Source: Thermoleophilia bacterium SCSIO 60948
GTDB taxonomy: Bacteria; Actinomycetota; Thermoleophilia; Solirubrobacterales; 70-9
Reading direction: 5' to 3'
Assembly (NCBI GenBank): GCA_021496505.1
Contig: CP053031.1
Coordinates: 2,348,001 to 2,412,000 of the forward strand
DNA length: 64,000 nucleotides
Of the stretch, positions 8,060 to 16,465 are shown in pieces. The position numbers and the translations under genes were made by a program. The notes under the pieces were generated by a model, which had not been told where the DNA came from, made no database searches, and worked only from the letters and a program-made list of their open reading frames with translations. Within the stretch, counting starts at the first letter, position 1, and each line of letters opens with the position of its first letter.

Positions 8060-9118
8060 CTACCCGTCGTCGCCGGCGGAACCAACCTCGTCGCCGAACG
8101 GCTCGAACGTGCGGCCCTCCCCGTTGATCAGGCCGACGACGCCCGCGCCTGAGACGAGCCTGAACACGTAGCCGGGCGCTTCGCGCGGAGCCGGGTCGAT
8201 CACCGCGCGAGCCGCCTCGACTCCGTAGGGCGCGCCGCGGTCGACATCGACCGCGGCGATCTGGTCGCCGAGTGGTTCGCCGCTGATCGGATCGCTCCCA
8301 TCCGGCGTGAGCAGCCGGCGCAGGTTCGCCTCGATCTCAGCCGCGAGTTCCGCGTCGCCGCCGAGCGTGCAGAGCACCTCGCGCCCATCGGCTCGGACCC
8401 CGGCTGCGACGAGGCTGACGCCGAGGTCGGTCGAGACGATGTTGCTGTCGGGTGTCAGCTTCGCCGCCACGACCTCGCCGAGGCACTCGGCCGCGGCGGC
8501 GTACACCGCAGCGTCGATCCGCGGCTCGCCCTCGCCGAGCAACGCCGAGCGCGACCGCTCTGAGATCGCCAGGACCACCCGTTGCTTCCCGACCGCGTCG
8601 AAGGCGCCGAGCCCGCGAACGCCGGCTGCCAGCAGGGGCTCGGGAACCGAGGCGTAGGAGTCGGCATCCAGCAGCTCGACCTCGTCGCCGACCTCGGCAG
8701 CGGTCCGCCCGGACCGCAGCTCGCGGGCCAGGCCGGAGCCGTCGACCCCGTCCAGGCGGAGCCCGAACGCGTAGGAGCCTCCAGTCGAAACGAGCGTCTC
8801 CGCGGCGAGCGGGTCGAGCCCGAACCTGCGCTCGAGCACCGGCGCCGACTCGACGACGCTGCTCGCGTTCGGCCCGAGCGCGTCGCCGATGAGCTCGATC
8901 CGCCCCGGTCCGGGTGCGACCAGCGCTGGCTCGACCCAGCCGACGCCCGTCGCTCCGGACCCTCCGCCGACGCTCGCCAGTGCCTCGGCGAACCGGGTCG
9001 GCGGCGGCGGATCCATGGTCGCCTCGCCGCCCTCGCAGCCCGTACCCGAAGCGAGGGGCAACAGCACCACGCCGAGGCGGAGGAGGAGGTGAGCTGTGCG
9101 CCGGGGGCCGCGGATCAT
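8060..9118 (-). CDS. Putative lipoprotein of unknown function
   Basis: A 352-residue protein with a type II signal peptide: basic MIRGPRRTAH, a hydrophobic stretch, and a lipobox-like SGTGC with Cys28 as the lipidation site. The mature part has no family I recognise. It contains several short 'RVVLAISERSRSALLG' and 'VVAAKLTPDSNIV' beta-alpha segments that resemble an internal duplication, and a conserved-looking LGGDAELAAEIEANLRRLL helix. It should be anchored to the outer face of the membrane. The following gene starts 12 bp downstream. Confidence 0.75.
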   Translation of the reverse strand: MIRGPRRTAHLLLRLGVVLLPLASGTGCEGGEATMDPPPPTRFAEALASVGGGSGATGVGWVEPALVAPGPGRIELIGDALGPNASSVVESAPVLERRFGLDPLAAETLVSTGGSYAFGLRLDGVDGSGLARELRSGRTAAEVGDEVELLDADSYASVPEPLLAAGVRGLGAFDAVGKQRVVLAISERSRSALLGEGEPRIDAAVYAAAAECLGEVVAAKLTPDSNIVSTDLGVSLVAAGVRADGREVLCTLGGDAELAAEIEANLRRLLTPDGSDPISGEPLGDQIAAVDVDRGAPYGVEAARAVIDPAPREAPGYVFRLVSGAGVVGLINGEGRTFEPFGDEVGSAGDDG

Positions 9119-9244
9119 CCCTGCGGAGGATGGCCCAAAGGTCCCTGAGAACGATTCCGACCCGTCGCGACGGTGGTTTCGTGGCCGGTGCCTGAAGTCC
9201 GCTCAATTCGAGCGGATCATCGAAAACTCCGAATGGGAGGGAAC

Positions 9245-9766
9245 ATGAATCGCAGGCTCCGCCTGCCCTCACCGGCGATGATCATCGCCCTGCTCGCGCT
9301 CTTCGTCGGCCTGAGCGCCGGCGCCTATGCCGCGACGAAGGTCGCCCCCGGGAGCGTCGGTACGAAGCAGCTCAAGAACGGCGCCGTGACCGACGCCAAG
9401 GTCGCCAGCGACCGCGCCCTCGCCAAGGCCTGGGGACGCGTCCTCTACATCAACGCCGACAACCCGGCGCCCAAGGTCGACCGCAAGACCTCGAGCGGCA
9501 TCGCCGTCACAGAGGCCCAGGACGAGGGTGGCCAGACGATCAACGGCGTCAGCTGCGTGTCGATCCGGCCGAAGTTCGACGTCGTCACGGCGACCGGGAA
9601 CGACGCTGCCGGCGCCGCTTCACCCGATGCCTACGTGAGCGTCAACTACACGCCGACGTCGAGCGGATACGTCTGCCCCGACAACGCAGACGTCCGCGTC
9701 GAGACGTTCAACGCTCTGAACGATCAGAACCGCGTCGTCGCCTCGTACTCGATCGTCGCGCACTAG
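9245..9766 (+). CDS. Membrane-anchored surface protein, Thermoleophilia stalk type
   Basis: A 173-residue protein with one N-terminal hydrophobic segment (residues 11-30), then KVAPGSVGTKQLKNGAVTDAKV, a short repetitive stalk that I associate with many exported proteins of Solirubrobacterales. The rest is a beta-rich domain with two cysteines (VSCVSIRP and GYVCPDNADV) likely to form a disulfide. The ATG at 9245 has a GGGAGGG ribosome site 3 bases before it, which decides the start against longer alternatives. A strong hairpin follows the stop. Role unknown. Confidence 0.82.
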   Translation: MNRRLRLPSPAMIIALLALFVGLSAGAYAATKVAPGSVGTKQLKNGAVTDAKVASDRALAKAWGRVLYINADNPAPKVDRKTSSGIAVTEAQDEGGQTINGVSCVSIRPKFDVVTATGNDAAGAASPDAYVSVNYTPTSSGYVCPDNADVRVETFNALNDQNRVVASYSIVAH

Positions 9767-9779
9767 CGCGGCGGCTCTC

Positions 9780-9829
9780 CGCCGAACCGCGACCGGCACC
9801 CCCGACGGTGCCGGTCGCGGGTTTCGGCG
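9780..9829 (+). terminator. Intrinsic-type hairpin after surface protein gene
   Basis: A long inverted repeat of about 20 bp per arm (CGCCGAACC-GCGACCGGCACC paired with GGTGCCGGTCGC-GGGTTTCGGCG, with one bulge) and a 6-base loop, 14 bp after the stop codon. There is no clear U-tract, as is common in high-GC actinobacteria. Confidence 0.6.
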
Positions 9830-9937
9830 CTGCTCCAGGACGTCACGCCCGGCGCGGTAAGCGGGCTTGACGGAGTGTGGGATCTTGCTCGCCGAAATCG
9901 CCGCGAACGGCGCGGCGAGCGACCAGGAGGAACCTGG

Positions 9938-10333
9938 ATGTCGAAGTTGGGGGATCACCTCACCTACGCCAACGTCGTGGCGACGATCGCCGCCGTGGCA
10001 GCGATCGCCGGCGGGACCGCGATCGCAGACGGTGCGGGCAAGCGCGCGGACACGACGGTGCGAACGGCGCAGTCGGCTGCGACGACCGATGCCGACGGCT
10101 CGTCGAACGGCGGTCAGGTAGCGACCGCTGTGGCGAAGGCCAAGTGCCGCAAGGGCGAGTTGCTCGTCGGCGGCGGCGCCAAGTGGATCATCGACGACGA
10201 CGACAAGTCGAAGAACGTGTCCCTGCGCGACTCCTTCGCCAAGGGGAGGACCTGGGTCGCCGAGGGAACGATCGACTTCGGGGCCCAGGGCAACGCCAGG
10301 ATCCAGGCGCAGGCGATCTGCCTCAAGCTCTAA
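9938..10333 (+). CDS. Small exported protein with one Cys/Gly unit
   Basis: A 131-residue protein. Residues 7-30 (LTYANVVATIAAVAAIAGG) form a signal or anchor helix of the type common in this lineage. After a Ser/Thr/Ala-rich spacer comes one copy of the same unit found three times in the protein at 4532-5455: Cys followed by VGGGAKW, a charged loop, WVAEGTIDFG, and AQAICLK at the end. The two cysteines probably pair. The ATG was chosen because an AGGAGG site lies 7 bases upstream (9925-9930). Function unknown. Confidence 0.8.
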   Translation: MSKLGDHLTYANVVATIAAVAAIAGGTAIADGAGKRADTTVRTAQSAATTDADGSSNGGQVATAVAKAKCRKGELLVGGGAKWIIDDDDKSKNVSLRDSFAKGRTWVAEGTIDFGAQGNARIQAQAICLKL

Positions 10334-10407
10334 GGACCCGCTGCCCGAGCCGCGGAACGATCCGCGGTGAACGCCACCGCCGCGGCCGGGCTAGGCTCGG
10401 CCGCGGC

Positions 10408-10737
10408 ATGGTGAGCGTCACCTCGATCGAGAGCCTGCGGCTCTCCGAGCGCGCCGCGCGCTTCCAGGGCGGCGCCGAGATCGACGCGTCGATGTTCATC
10501 GTCAACTACGCCCGGGGCGACGAGGTCGGTGCGCACACACACCCCTACCCGGAGCTCTTCGTCGTGCGGACCGGCACCGCCGTCTTCACCGTCGACGGCG
10601 AGGAGCGCGAGGTCGAGGCCGGCAGCATCGTCGTGGTACCGGCCGAGACCCCGCACGGGTTCGCGAATCGCCAGGACGAGGCACTCGAGGTGCTGAGCGT
10701 GCACCCGAGCCCCGAGGTCATCCAGACCGACCTCTGA
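10408..10737 (+). CDS. Cupin-domain protein
   Basis: A 109-residue single-domain cupin. Motif 1 is visible as GDEVGAHTHPYPELFVVRTG (metal ligands expected at the two His and the Glu) and motif 2 as AGSIVVVPAETPHGF (third His). The fold is a small beta barrel that binds a divalent metal. Members range from isomerases to regulators, so no reaction is assigned. A much longer open frame exists upstream but overlaps the preceding gene in another frame; the ATG at 10408 fits the domain boundary. Confidence 0.85.
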   Translation: MVSVTSIESLRLSERAARFQGGAEIDASMFIVNYARGDEVGAHTHPYPELFVVRTGTAVFTVDGEEREVEAGSIVVVPAETPHGFANRQDEALEVLSVHPSPEVIQTDL

Positions 10738-10763
10738 GCGCGGGCGCCTCGCCGCGCGCGGTC

Positions 10764-11594
10764 TCAGACGGAGGCCAGGAAGTCGGCGAGGCGAACCGGC
10801 GGATGTCCGGTCAGCTCCTCGACCACGCGTGTTCGCACGTCGAGCTCGCCTTCGCGGACGGCGGCATACGAGCTGACCCAGGCCTCGATCTCCCAATCGG
10901 GAGCACCGGTCGGACGACGCGACTCGCGTGCTTCGGGGAAAGTCTCGTCGACGAATCGAATCGTTCGGCCGCGAGCCTCCGACAGCGCGGCGACGACGTC
11001 GGCGAAGCTGACGCGGTCGGCGCCGGTCACGTCGTAGGTCCGCCCGCCCAGCTCCTCCTGGGACAGCAGGGCGACGGCGACGTCGGCGACGTCGTCGCGG
11101 TGCACCGGAGCGAAGCGCCCATCGCCCGCCGGGCCGCGGATCGCGCCGTCGTCACCCGCCATCCCCGGCAGGAAGTCCATATACATCGAGTTGCGCATGA
11201 AGGCGAACCCGATCCCGCGCTCGCGGATGTAGCGCTCGGTGTGGAAGTGGTCGCGCGCGAGCGTGAACGTCGCGTCGGGCGCGGCGCCGAGGAACGACAG
11301 GTAGACGAGATCGCGGACTCCGGCGGCGACGGCCGCGTCCACGGCGGTCTCGTGCTCGGCGAGGCGGTCCTCGTTCTCGGAGGCCGAGACGAGGAACAGG
11401 CGGTCGGCACCCTCGAGCGCCCGGCGCGTGCCCTCTCCGTCGCGGTAGCCGGCGAACTCGACGACCTCCGCCCGGGGCAGCTCGGGCGCTCGCGAAGCGT
11501 CGCGAACGAGCAGTCGCAGGTCCGCGCCTAGGCCCGACATCCGCGCGGCGACGCGACCGCCGACCGCGCCGGTCGATCCGGTGATGGCGATCAT
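10764..11594 (-). CDS. NmrA-like NAD(P)-binding oxidoreductase
   Basis: A 276-residue atypical short-chain dehydrogenase. The Rossmann motif GSTGAVGG lies at residues 6-13, followed by ADLRLLVRD, the usual NADPH-selecting strand. The family pattern continues with DLVYLSFLGAAPDATF, FMRNSMYMDF and RFAPVHRDDVADVAVALL. No YxxxK pair is seen, as expected of NmrA/HSCARG and QOR2-like proteins, which sense NADP(H) or reduce quinones. It stands alone between convergent and divergent neighbours. Confidence 0.85.
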   Translation of the reverse strand: MIAITGSTGAVGGRVAARMSGLGADLRLLVRDASRAPELPRAEVVEFAGYRDGEGTRRALEGADRLFLVSASENEDRLAEHETAVDAAVAAGVRDLVYLSFLGAAPDATFTLARDHFHTERYIRERGIGFAFMRNSMYMDFLPGMAGDDGAIRGPAGDGRFAPVHRDDVADVAVALLSQEELGGRTYDVTGADRVSFADVVAALSEARGRTIRFVDETFPEARESRRPTGAPDWEIEAWVSSYAAVREGELDVRTRVVEELTGHPPVRLADFLASV

Positions 11595-11697
11595 CGAGAT
11601 CGATCGTCGCAGACGACAGCGTCCGACCGGCAGCCGTTGACGCCCGGGCCTTCTCTAGATTGCCGCCATCTTCTTCGCGCTCCCGACATTCGTCCTG

Positions 11698-12483
11698 GTG
11701 ATCCTGGTGTTCGGCGTCTGCTTCACCGCGGTCGCGATCGGAGCCTGGCTCGGCCGCCGCAATCGCCACCTGTCCGACAGCCTCAGCGAGTCCTTCGGCG
11801 TCCTCCAGGGCGCGATGCTCGGCGTCGTCGGACTGATCCTCGCATTCGGGCTCTCGCTCGCTCTGTCGCGCTACGAGGAGCGCCGCGACAAGCTGGTCGA
11901 GGAGGCGAACGCGATCGAGGTCGCATTCCTGCGTGGTCAGGTCCTGAACGAACCGGAACGCACCCAGGCGATCGACCGGCTGCGGACCTACGTCGCTCAG
12001 GCCGTCGAGTTCTCGAACGAGGTCCCCGACTCCGACGCGGCGATCGTCGCCGAAGAGGAGGAGGACCGAATCCAGCGGGCGCTGTGGCGGACCGCCGCGA
12101 CCGAGGTCCGTGAATACCCCGAGGACACGGCGCCGCGGCTCTACATCGAGGCGCTCAACACGATGATCGATGCGCAGAACAGCCGCATCGCCGCGCTGAC
12201 CAACCAGGTTCCTGATGCGGTCCTGCTGCTCGAGGTGCTCGGCGCCGCGATCGCACTCGCGCTGCTCGCCGCCTACATGGCGCTCGTCGGACGCGGCACC
12301 GCGGCGGTCGTGCTGGCCGCGTTCCTCGTCGGCGCGCTGCTCTACGTGACCGCGGACCTCGACCGGCCGACGCGGGGAATCATCAACGTCCCGGACACCG
12401 CGCTCGTCAGGTTGGAGAACGAGATGGCTCGACCGCCGGCCTCCGGACCTCCGCCCGGCGAGGAGCGCTCGAAGATGCCCTAG
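11698..12483 (+). CDS. DUF4239 (bestrophin-like) membrane protein
   Basis: A 261-residue inner-membrane protein matching the DUF4239 layout: two N-terminal transmembrane helices (through residue 55), an ISERYEERRDKLVEEANAI-like segment (here LSRYEERRDKLVEEANAIEVA), a long soluble helical middle, and two C-terminal helices (about 175-220), then DLDRPTRGIINV. The function is unknown; a channel-like role has been suggested from distant bestrophin similarity. The frame is open back to 11659 with hydrophobic residues (FFALPTFVLV), so the GTG used here may be internal and an ATT at 11659 the real start. Confidence 0.8.
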   Translation: MILVFGVCFTAVAIGAWLGRRNRHLSDSLSESFGVLQGAMLGVVGLILAFGLSLALSRYEERRDKLVEEANAIEVAFLRGQVLNEPERTQAIDRLRTYVAQAVEFSNEVPDSDAAIVAEEEEDRIQRALWRTAATEVREYPEDTAPRLYIEALNTMIDAQNSRIAALTNQVPDAVLLLEVLGAAIALALLAAYMALVGRGTAAVVLAAFLVGALLYVTADLDRPTRGIINVPDTALVRLENEMARPPASGPPPGEERSKMP

Positions 12484-12884
12484 TCGTCCGAGGCCGGACC
12501 GGGGTCGCGCGCGATCGAGGCCGCGTTCGGCTCCCAGAGCTGGACCTGGTTGCCGTCGGGATCGCGCAGCTCGGCGAAGCGGCCGTTCGGGTATTCCTCG
12601 GCGTGCGGCTCGACGGCGATCCCGGCCGAGCGCAGCTGCGCGACCATCCCGTCGAGGTCGTCGACCCGCAGGTTCAGCGACCAGCGCCGGCCCTGATCGA
12701 GCATGCCGCCCTCCTCGTCGACGGCCGAGAAGACGGTCTCGCCGCGGTCCTGAAACCAGCCCGGGTCGTCATACGTGCGCGACTCGAGCATGACGATCCC
12801 GAAGTGCTCGCCGTACCAGCGGTTGAGCGCCTGAGGGTCGGGTGAGCCGACGAACAGCCCGCCGATGCCTGTCACGCGAGCCAT
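12480..12884 (-). CDS. VOC-family (glyoxalase-like) protein
   Basis: A 134-residue protein with the vicinal oxygen chelate fold: GIGGLFVGSPDPQALNRWYGEHFGI at the N-terminus, then SLNLRVDDLDGMVAQLRSAGI, and the closing RDPDGNQVQLWEP motif. Candidate metal ligands are Glu or His residues in the two half-domains. It could be a dioxygenase, lyase or resistance protein; context gives no clue. The ATG at 12884 begins the domain directly. Its stop overlaps that of the convergent DUF4239 gene within a CTAG. Confidence 0.88.
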   Translation of the reverse strand: MARVTGIGGLFVGSPDPQALNRWYGEHFGIVMLESRTYDDPGWFQDRGETVFSAVDEEGGMLDQGRRWSLNLRVDDLDGMVAQLRSAGIAVEPHAEEYPNGRFAELRDPDGNQVQLWEPNAASIARDPGPASDD

Positions 12885-12934
12885 CGGCGGCGAATCTACC
12901 CGCCGCCGATGGAGCACGCGCGACGGGCGCGGGA

Positions 12935-13285
12935 CTAGTTCTGCGCCGGGATCGTCTTCGACTTGCCCGGGTCGCAGCCGTCGACCCGACCGGCCTTCGC
13001 GTAGTAGTCGCCACCGCCGGAGGCGCCGATCGACCACATGTAGCCGTCACCGTTGGCCTGCGCGATGTCACTACCGATCTTCTTGTCCTTGCCGCTCTTG
13101 ACCTTGAACAGCTTGACCTTCCGGCCGTTGGCGCACTTCTGCTCCTTGTTGGACTTGACCTGTCCGAAGAAGCCGCTCGTCTGAGCTTGGATCGTCACCT
13201 TGGTGCTGCCGGCGGCCAGCGCGGACGGCGAGACGATCAAGAGCGCGGTCAGAGCCGCGAGCGCGATGACGAGGAGCTTTCGCAT
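12935..13285 (-). CDS. Small secreted basic protein, unknown
   Basis: A 116-residue exported protein. Residues 1-25 are a classic signal peptide (MRKLLVIALAALTALLIVSPSALAA). The mature part is Lys-rich with two cysteines (EQKCANGRKVKLFKVK and VDGCDPGKSKTI) and a Tyr/Gly segment DGYMWSIGASGGGDYYAKAG. The arrangement resembles small beta-sandwich domains seen repeatedly in actinobacterial secreted proteins. A GGGAGGGG ribosome site precedes the ATG. No function can be assigned. Confidence 0.75.
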   Translation of the reverse strand: MRKLLVIALAALTALLIVSPSALAAGSTKVTIQAQTSGFFGQVKSNKEQKCANGRKVKLFKVKSGKDKKIGSDIAQANGDGYMWSIGASGGGDYYAKAGRVDGCDPGKSKTIPAQN

Positions 13286-13463
13286 CCCCTCCCCTTTCGT
13301 TCGATTCCGAGAGTCGAGGCGAAGCTACCACCGGCCCTGGGCCTGGCGACCGAAGGCATAGGCGGGCAGGACCACGGACTTATCGTCGCCGGGGCCCGCG
13401 GCTTGAGGCTGCGTGACGTGGGTATCGACACCTGGTCAACCGGCCGACCACTTCGGAGGGGAA

Positions 13464-14354
13464 ATGCGCCGACGTCCTCGTTCACCCATGCTCGCGCTCG
13501 GTGCGCTTGCCACGCTCGGAGCGCTGGTCGCGATCGTCGCGCTCGCGCCCGCCACGCAGGCGACCACTCCGCAGAAGCCGCTGCGCTACGTCGCCCTCGG
13601 TGACTCCTACAGCGCCGCCTCGGGCGTGCTGCCCGTCGACCCCGAGGCGCCACCGAACTGCCTGCGCTCGACGCTGAACTATCCGCACGTCATCGCGGAG
13701 AAGATCGGCGCGAACCTCACCGACGTCACCTGCGGCGGCGCTGCGACCCGCGACTACTTCAAGCCGCAGTACGACAACGTCGAGCCGCAACTGAAGGCGC
13801 TCACGAAGCGCACGAGGCTCGTGACGATGACGATCGGCGGCAACGACGGTGGAGTGTTCGTCGACACGATCGTCAACTGCGGAACCGCAGCGAACACCGC
13901 CGTACCGCCCGGATCCGGTAACCCGTGCGAGCAGCAGTACGGCAACGAGTTCGAGCGCAAGATCAAGCGCGACACGTTCCCGGCGATCGTCCGCGCGCTG
14001 AAGGCCGTGCATCGCAAGGCGCCGCGTGCCCGGGTCGCGATCCTGGGCTACCCGCGGATCCTGCCGGCGAAGGTCGGCTGCTACCCGCAGATGCCGGTCG
14101 CCCGCGGCGACGTTCCCTACCTGAACGGGATCCAGAGCACTCTCAACGACGCGGTCCGCCGCGCGGCGAAGCGAACCGGAACGCGCTACGTCAACTTCAA
14201 CCGCGTCTCTCGCGGCCACGACGCCTGCAAGGGGATCGGCGAGCGCTGGATCGAGCCGGTGCTGTTCACGACGAACCCGGTGATCGTGCACCCGAACGAG
14301 CTCGGCGAGCGGCGGATGGCACAACGGACGATCCGCGTGCTCAAGCTGCGCTAG
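13464..14354 (+). CDS. Secreted SGNH/GDSL hydrolase
   Basis: A 296-residue exported esterase or lipase of the SGNH family. A signal peptide covers residues 1-33. The catalytic Ser48 is in GDSYSAASG (block I), the oxyanion Asn is in GGND (125-128, block III), and the Asp/His pair is in VIVHPNELG near residue 276 (block V). Six or more cysteines suggest disulfides, as in the Streptomyces secreted lipase/SGNH group. The ATG at 13464 follows a GGAGGGG ribosome site. Probably hydrolyses acyl esters outside the cell. Confidence 0.92.
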   Translation: MRRRPRSPMLALGALATLGALVAIVALAPATQATTPQKPLRYVALGDSYSAASGVLPVDPEAPPNCLRSTLNYPHVIAEKIGANLTDVTCGGAATRDYFKPQYDNVEPQLKALTKRTRLVTMTIGGNDGGVFVDTIVNCGTAANTAVPPGSGNPCEQQYGNEFERKIKRDTFPAIVRALKAVHRKAPRARVAILGYPRILPAKVGCYPQMPVARGDVPYLNGIQSTLNDAVRRAAKRTGTRYVNFNRVSRGHDACKGIGERWIEPVLFTTNPVIVHPNELGERRMAQRTIRVLKLR

Positions 14355-14381
14355 TCCGGCGCTGCGCCGCCGGGGCGACGC

Positions 14382-14954
14382 TCAGAGCCCGAGCCCGCGG
14401 ACTCCGGGCTCATCCCAGCCGAGGTGGTGGGCGAGCTCATGGCGGACGGTGCGCTCGACCTGCGCGCGCAGAAGCAGCGGGTCGCGCCCGAAGTCGCGCT
14501 CGAGCGTGTCCTGGAAGATCACGATCCGGTCCGGGTACCCGTCGCGCGCGACGGTCGCGCCCATGTAGAGGCCGTACGCGCCGTGCTCCTCGCCGCGGCC
14601 CGAGACGACGACCGGGGTGTCCTCGAGCAGCTCCTGGAACTCCGGCGGCAGGTCGTCGATCGCCGCCATGACGAGCTCGTCGAACTCGCTCGGCTCGCGG
14701 TCGGGCGGCGGCAGCGTCGCGAGCAGCTCGCTGCGATCGACCAGCCTGCGGAACTCGGCCTCGGGCGCCTCGTTGCCGATCATCAGGACGATGATCCAGC
14801 CCGTCGCGAGGATGATCAGCGCGGCGCCGGCGAGGATCGCCAGCAGGTCCTCCAGCCCCCCGAAGCTAGGCGGGCGCAGCAGGAGCAGGGCGAGCCCGAG
14901 CATGAACGCGACCATGGCGGCGGCTCGAATCGAGGGGCCGATCGTCTCGCGCAT
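14382..14954 (-). CDS. Membrane-anchored zincin-like metalloprotease
   Basis: A 190-residue protein. Two transmembrane helices lie at residues 10-27 and 36-60. The soluble part (90-190) matches the small bacterial metallopeptidase family (zincin_1, PF06262): FDELVMAAIDDLPPEFQELL, then IVIFQDTLERDFG, and the zinc motif HELAHHLGWDE with the two His and the Glu of HExxH plus a following Asp. Most members are soluble and about 120-140 residues, so the N-terminal membrane anchor is an addition. The target is unknown. Confidence 0.82.
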   Translation of the reverse strand: MRETIGPSIRAAAMVAFMLGLALLLLRPPSFGGLEDLLAILAGAALIILATGWIIVLMIGNEAPEAEFRRLVDRSELLATLPPPDREPSEFDELVMAAIDDLPPEFQELLEDTPVVVSGRGEEHGAYGLYMGATVARDGYPDRIVIFQDTLERDFGRDPLLLRAQVERTVRHELAHHLGWDEPGVRGLGL

Positions 14955-14986
14955 GACCCTGACTGTAGGGAGACCCCGGCCCGGAC

Positions 14987-16465
14987 TCAGAGCGAGACGA
15001 GGACGGACTTGAGCTCGAGAAACTCGCCGAGACCCTCCGGTCCCTGCTCCCGACCGACGCCGGAGCGCTTCCAGCCACCGACCGGGATCGTCAGGTTGCC
15101 CGTCGCCCAGTCGTTGATCCAGACCGTGCCTGCCTCGAGACGCTCGGCGATCCGCAGTCCGCGCTCGAGCTCCCCGGTCTGGACGCCGGCGGCGAGGCCG
15201 AACTCGCTCCCGTTGGCGATCTCGATCGCGTGGTCGACGTCGGAGAAGCGCAGCACGGTGACCACGGGCCCGAACAGTTCGCGACGCGCGAGCGGACTCT
15301 CGGGGGCGGCGCCAACGACGACCGTCGGGCGGACGTAGGACCCCTCCTCCCCCGGATCGCCGAGGATCTCGACCCCACCGTCAGCGCCCTCGGCGACCGC
15401 GGTCCGCACGCGCCTGGCGGCCGCTGCGCTGATCAACGGGCCCATCTCCGATCGCGGGTCGAGCGGATCGCCGACGTTCGTCCTCTTCGCAGCCTCGATA
15501 AGCGCCGCGACGACATCGTCGTGAAGACGAGCCGCGACGAGCAGCCGCGAGCCGGCCTCGCAGTACTGACCCGCGTTGAACGTGTAGGCCCGGTGGCTGC
15601 GCTCCGCCGCCGCTGCGACCTCCGCGTCGTCGAGGACGATGTTGGCCGACTTGCCGCCGAGCTCCATCGTCACGCGCTTGACGGTCGCCGCCGCGAGCGC
15701 CGCGACCTCGGACCCGACCCGGGTCGAGCCCGTGAACACGATCTTCGCGACCCGTGGATTCGCGACGAGCGCTCGGCCAGTCGCGGGACCAGCGCCCGTG
15801 ACCACGTTCAGAACCCCCGGCGGAAGGTCCGTCTCGAGCGTCAGCTTCCCGAGCCCCAATGCCGAGAGCGAGGCCTGCTCCGACGGCTTATGGACGACGC
15901 TGCAGCCGGCGGCGAGAGCCGGGGCGAGCTTGACCGCCGCCGAGGCGATCGGGAAGTTGAACGGCGTGATGACCCCGACGGTCCCGACGGGCTCGCGCCG
16001 GATCAGCGCGAACCCCTCGTCGAGGTGGCGGGTCGACCCATCGAGACCGACCGCGAGCGAGGCGAAGTAGTCGAAGCAGGCCGCCGCGTACTCGACGTCG
16101 GCCTCGGCGTCGACGTAGGGCTTTCCGGCGTCCGCGCTCTCGAGCAGAGCGAGCCGTTCAGTGTCGCGAACCAGGAGCGCGGCGATCTGGCGCAGGACGC
16201 GTGCGCGCTCGAACGGGCTCGCGCCGGCCCAGGAGCGCTCCGAGCGGACCCGCTCCGCGGCGCCGACGGCAGCCTCCACGTCGACCTCGCCCGCCTCGCC
16301 GATCCGCCCGATCGTCGCGCCGGTCGCCGGCTCAACGACGTCGGACAGCCCGCCCGACCACGGTTCGATCCACTCGCCTCCGACGAGGAACCGGCCCGTC
16401 GGCAGCCACTCGCCGAGCAGCGCCGACACGCGCTCGCGCCGCTCCGACGCGAGCGCCGCGCTCAT
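14987..16465 (-). CDS. NAD(P)-dependent aldehyde dehydrogenase
   Basis: A 492-residue class-typical ALDH that oxidises an aldehyde to the acid. Visible are PFNFPIASAAVKLAPALAAG, the cofactor loop FTGSTRVGSEVA, the general base in MELGGKSANIV, and the catalytic Cys in FNAGQYC; the C-terminal GGWKRSGVGREQG tail is also standard. The start overlaps the stop of the epimerase gene upstream (ATGA). As the last gene of the eight-gene catabolic operon it probably finishes oxidation of an aldehyde made by the pathway. It resembles semialdehyde dehydrogenases, but the substrate is inference. Confidence 0.93.
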   Translation of the reverse strand: MSAALASERRERVSALLGEWLPTGRFLVGGEWIEPWSGGLSDVVEPATGATIGRIGEAGEVDVEAAVGAAERVRSERSWAGASPFERARVLRQIAALLVRDTERLALLESADAGKPYVDAEADVEYAAACFDYFASLAVGLDGSTRHLDEGFALIRREPVGTVGVITPFNFPIASAAVKLAPALAAGCSVVHKPSEQASLSALGLGKLTLETDLPPGVLNVVTGAGPATGRALVANPRVAKIVFTGSTRVGSEVAALAAATVKRVTMELGGKSANIVLDDAEVAAAAERSHRAYTFNAGQYCEAGSRLLVAARLHDDVVAALIEAAKRTNVGDPLDPRSEMGPLISAAAARRVRTAVAEGADGGVEILGDPGEEGSYVRPTVVVGAAPESPLARRELFGPVVTVLRFSDVDHAIEIANGSEFGLAAGVQTGELERGLRIAERLEAGTVWINDWATGNLTIPVGGWKRSGVGREQGPEGLGEFLELKSVLVSL

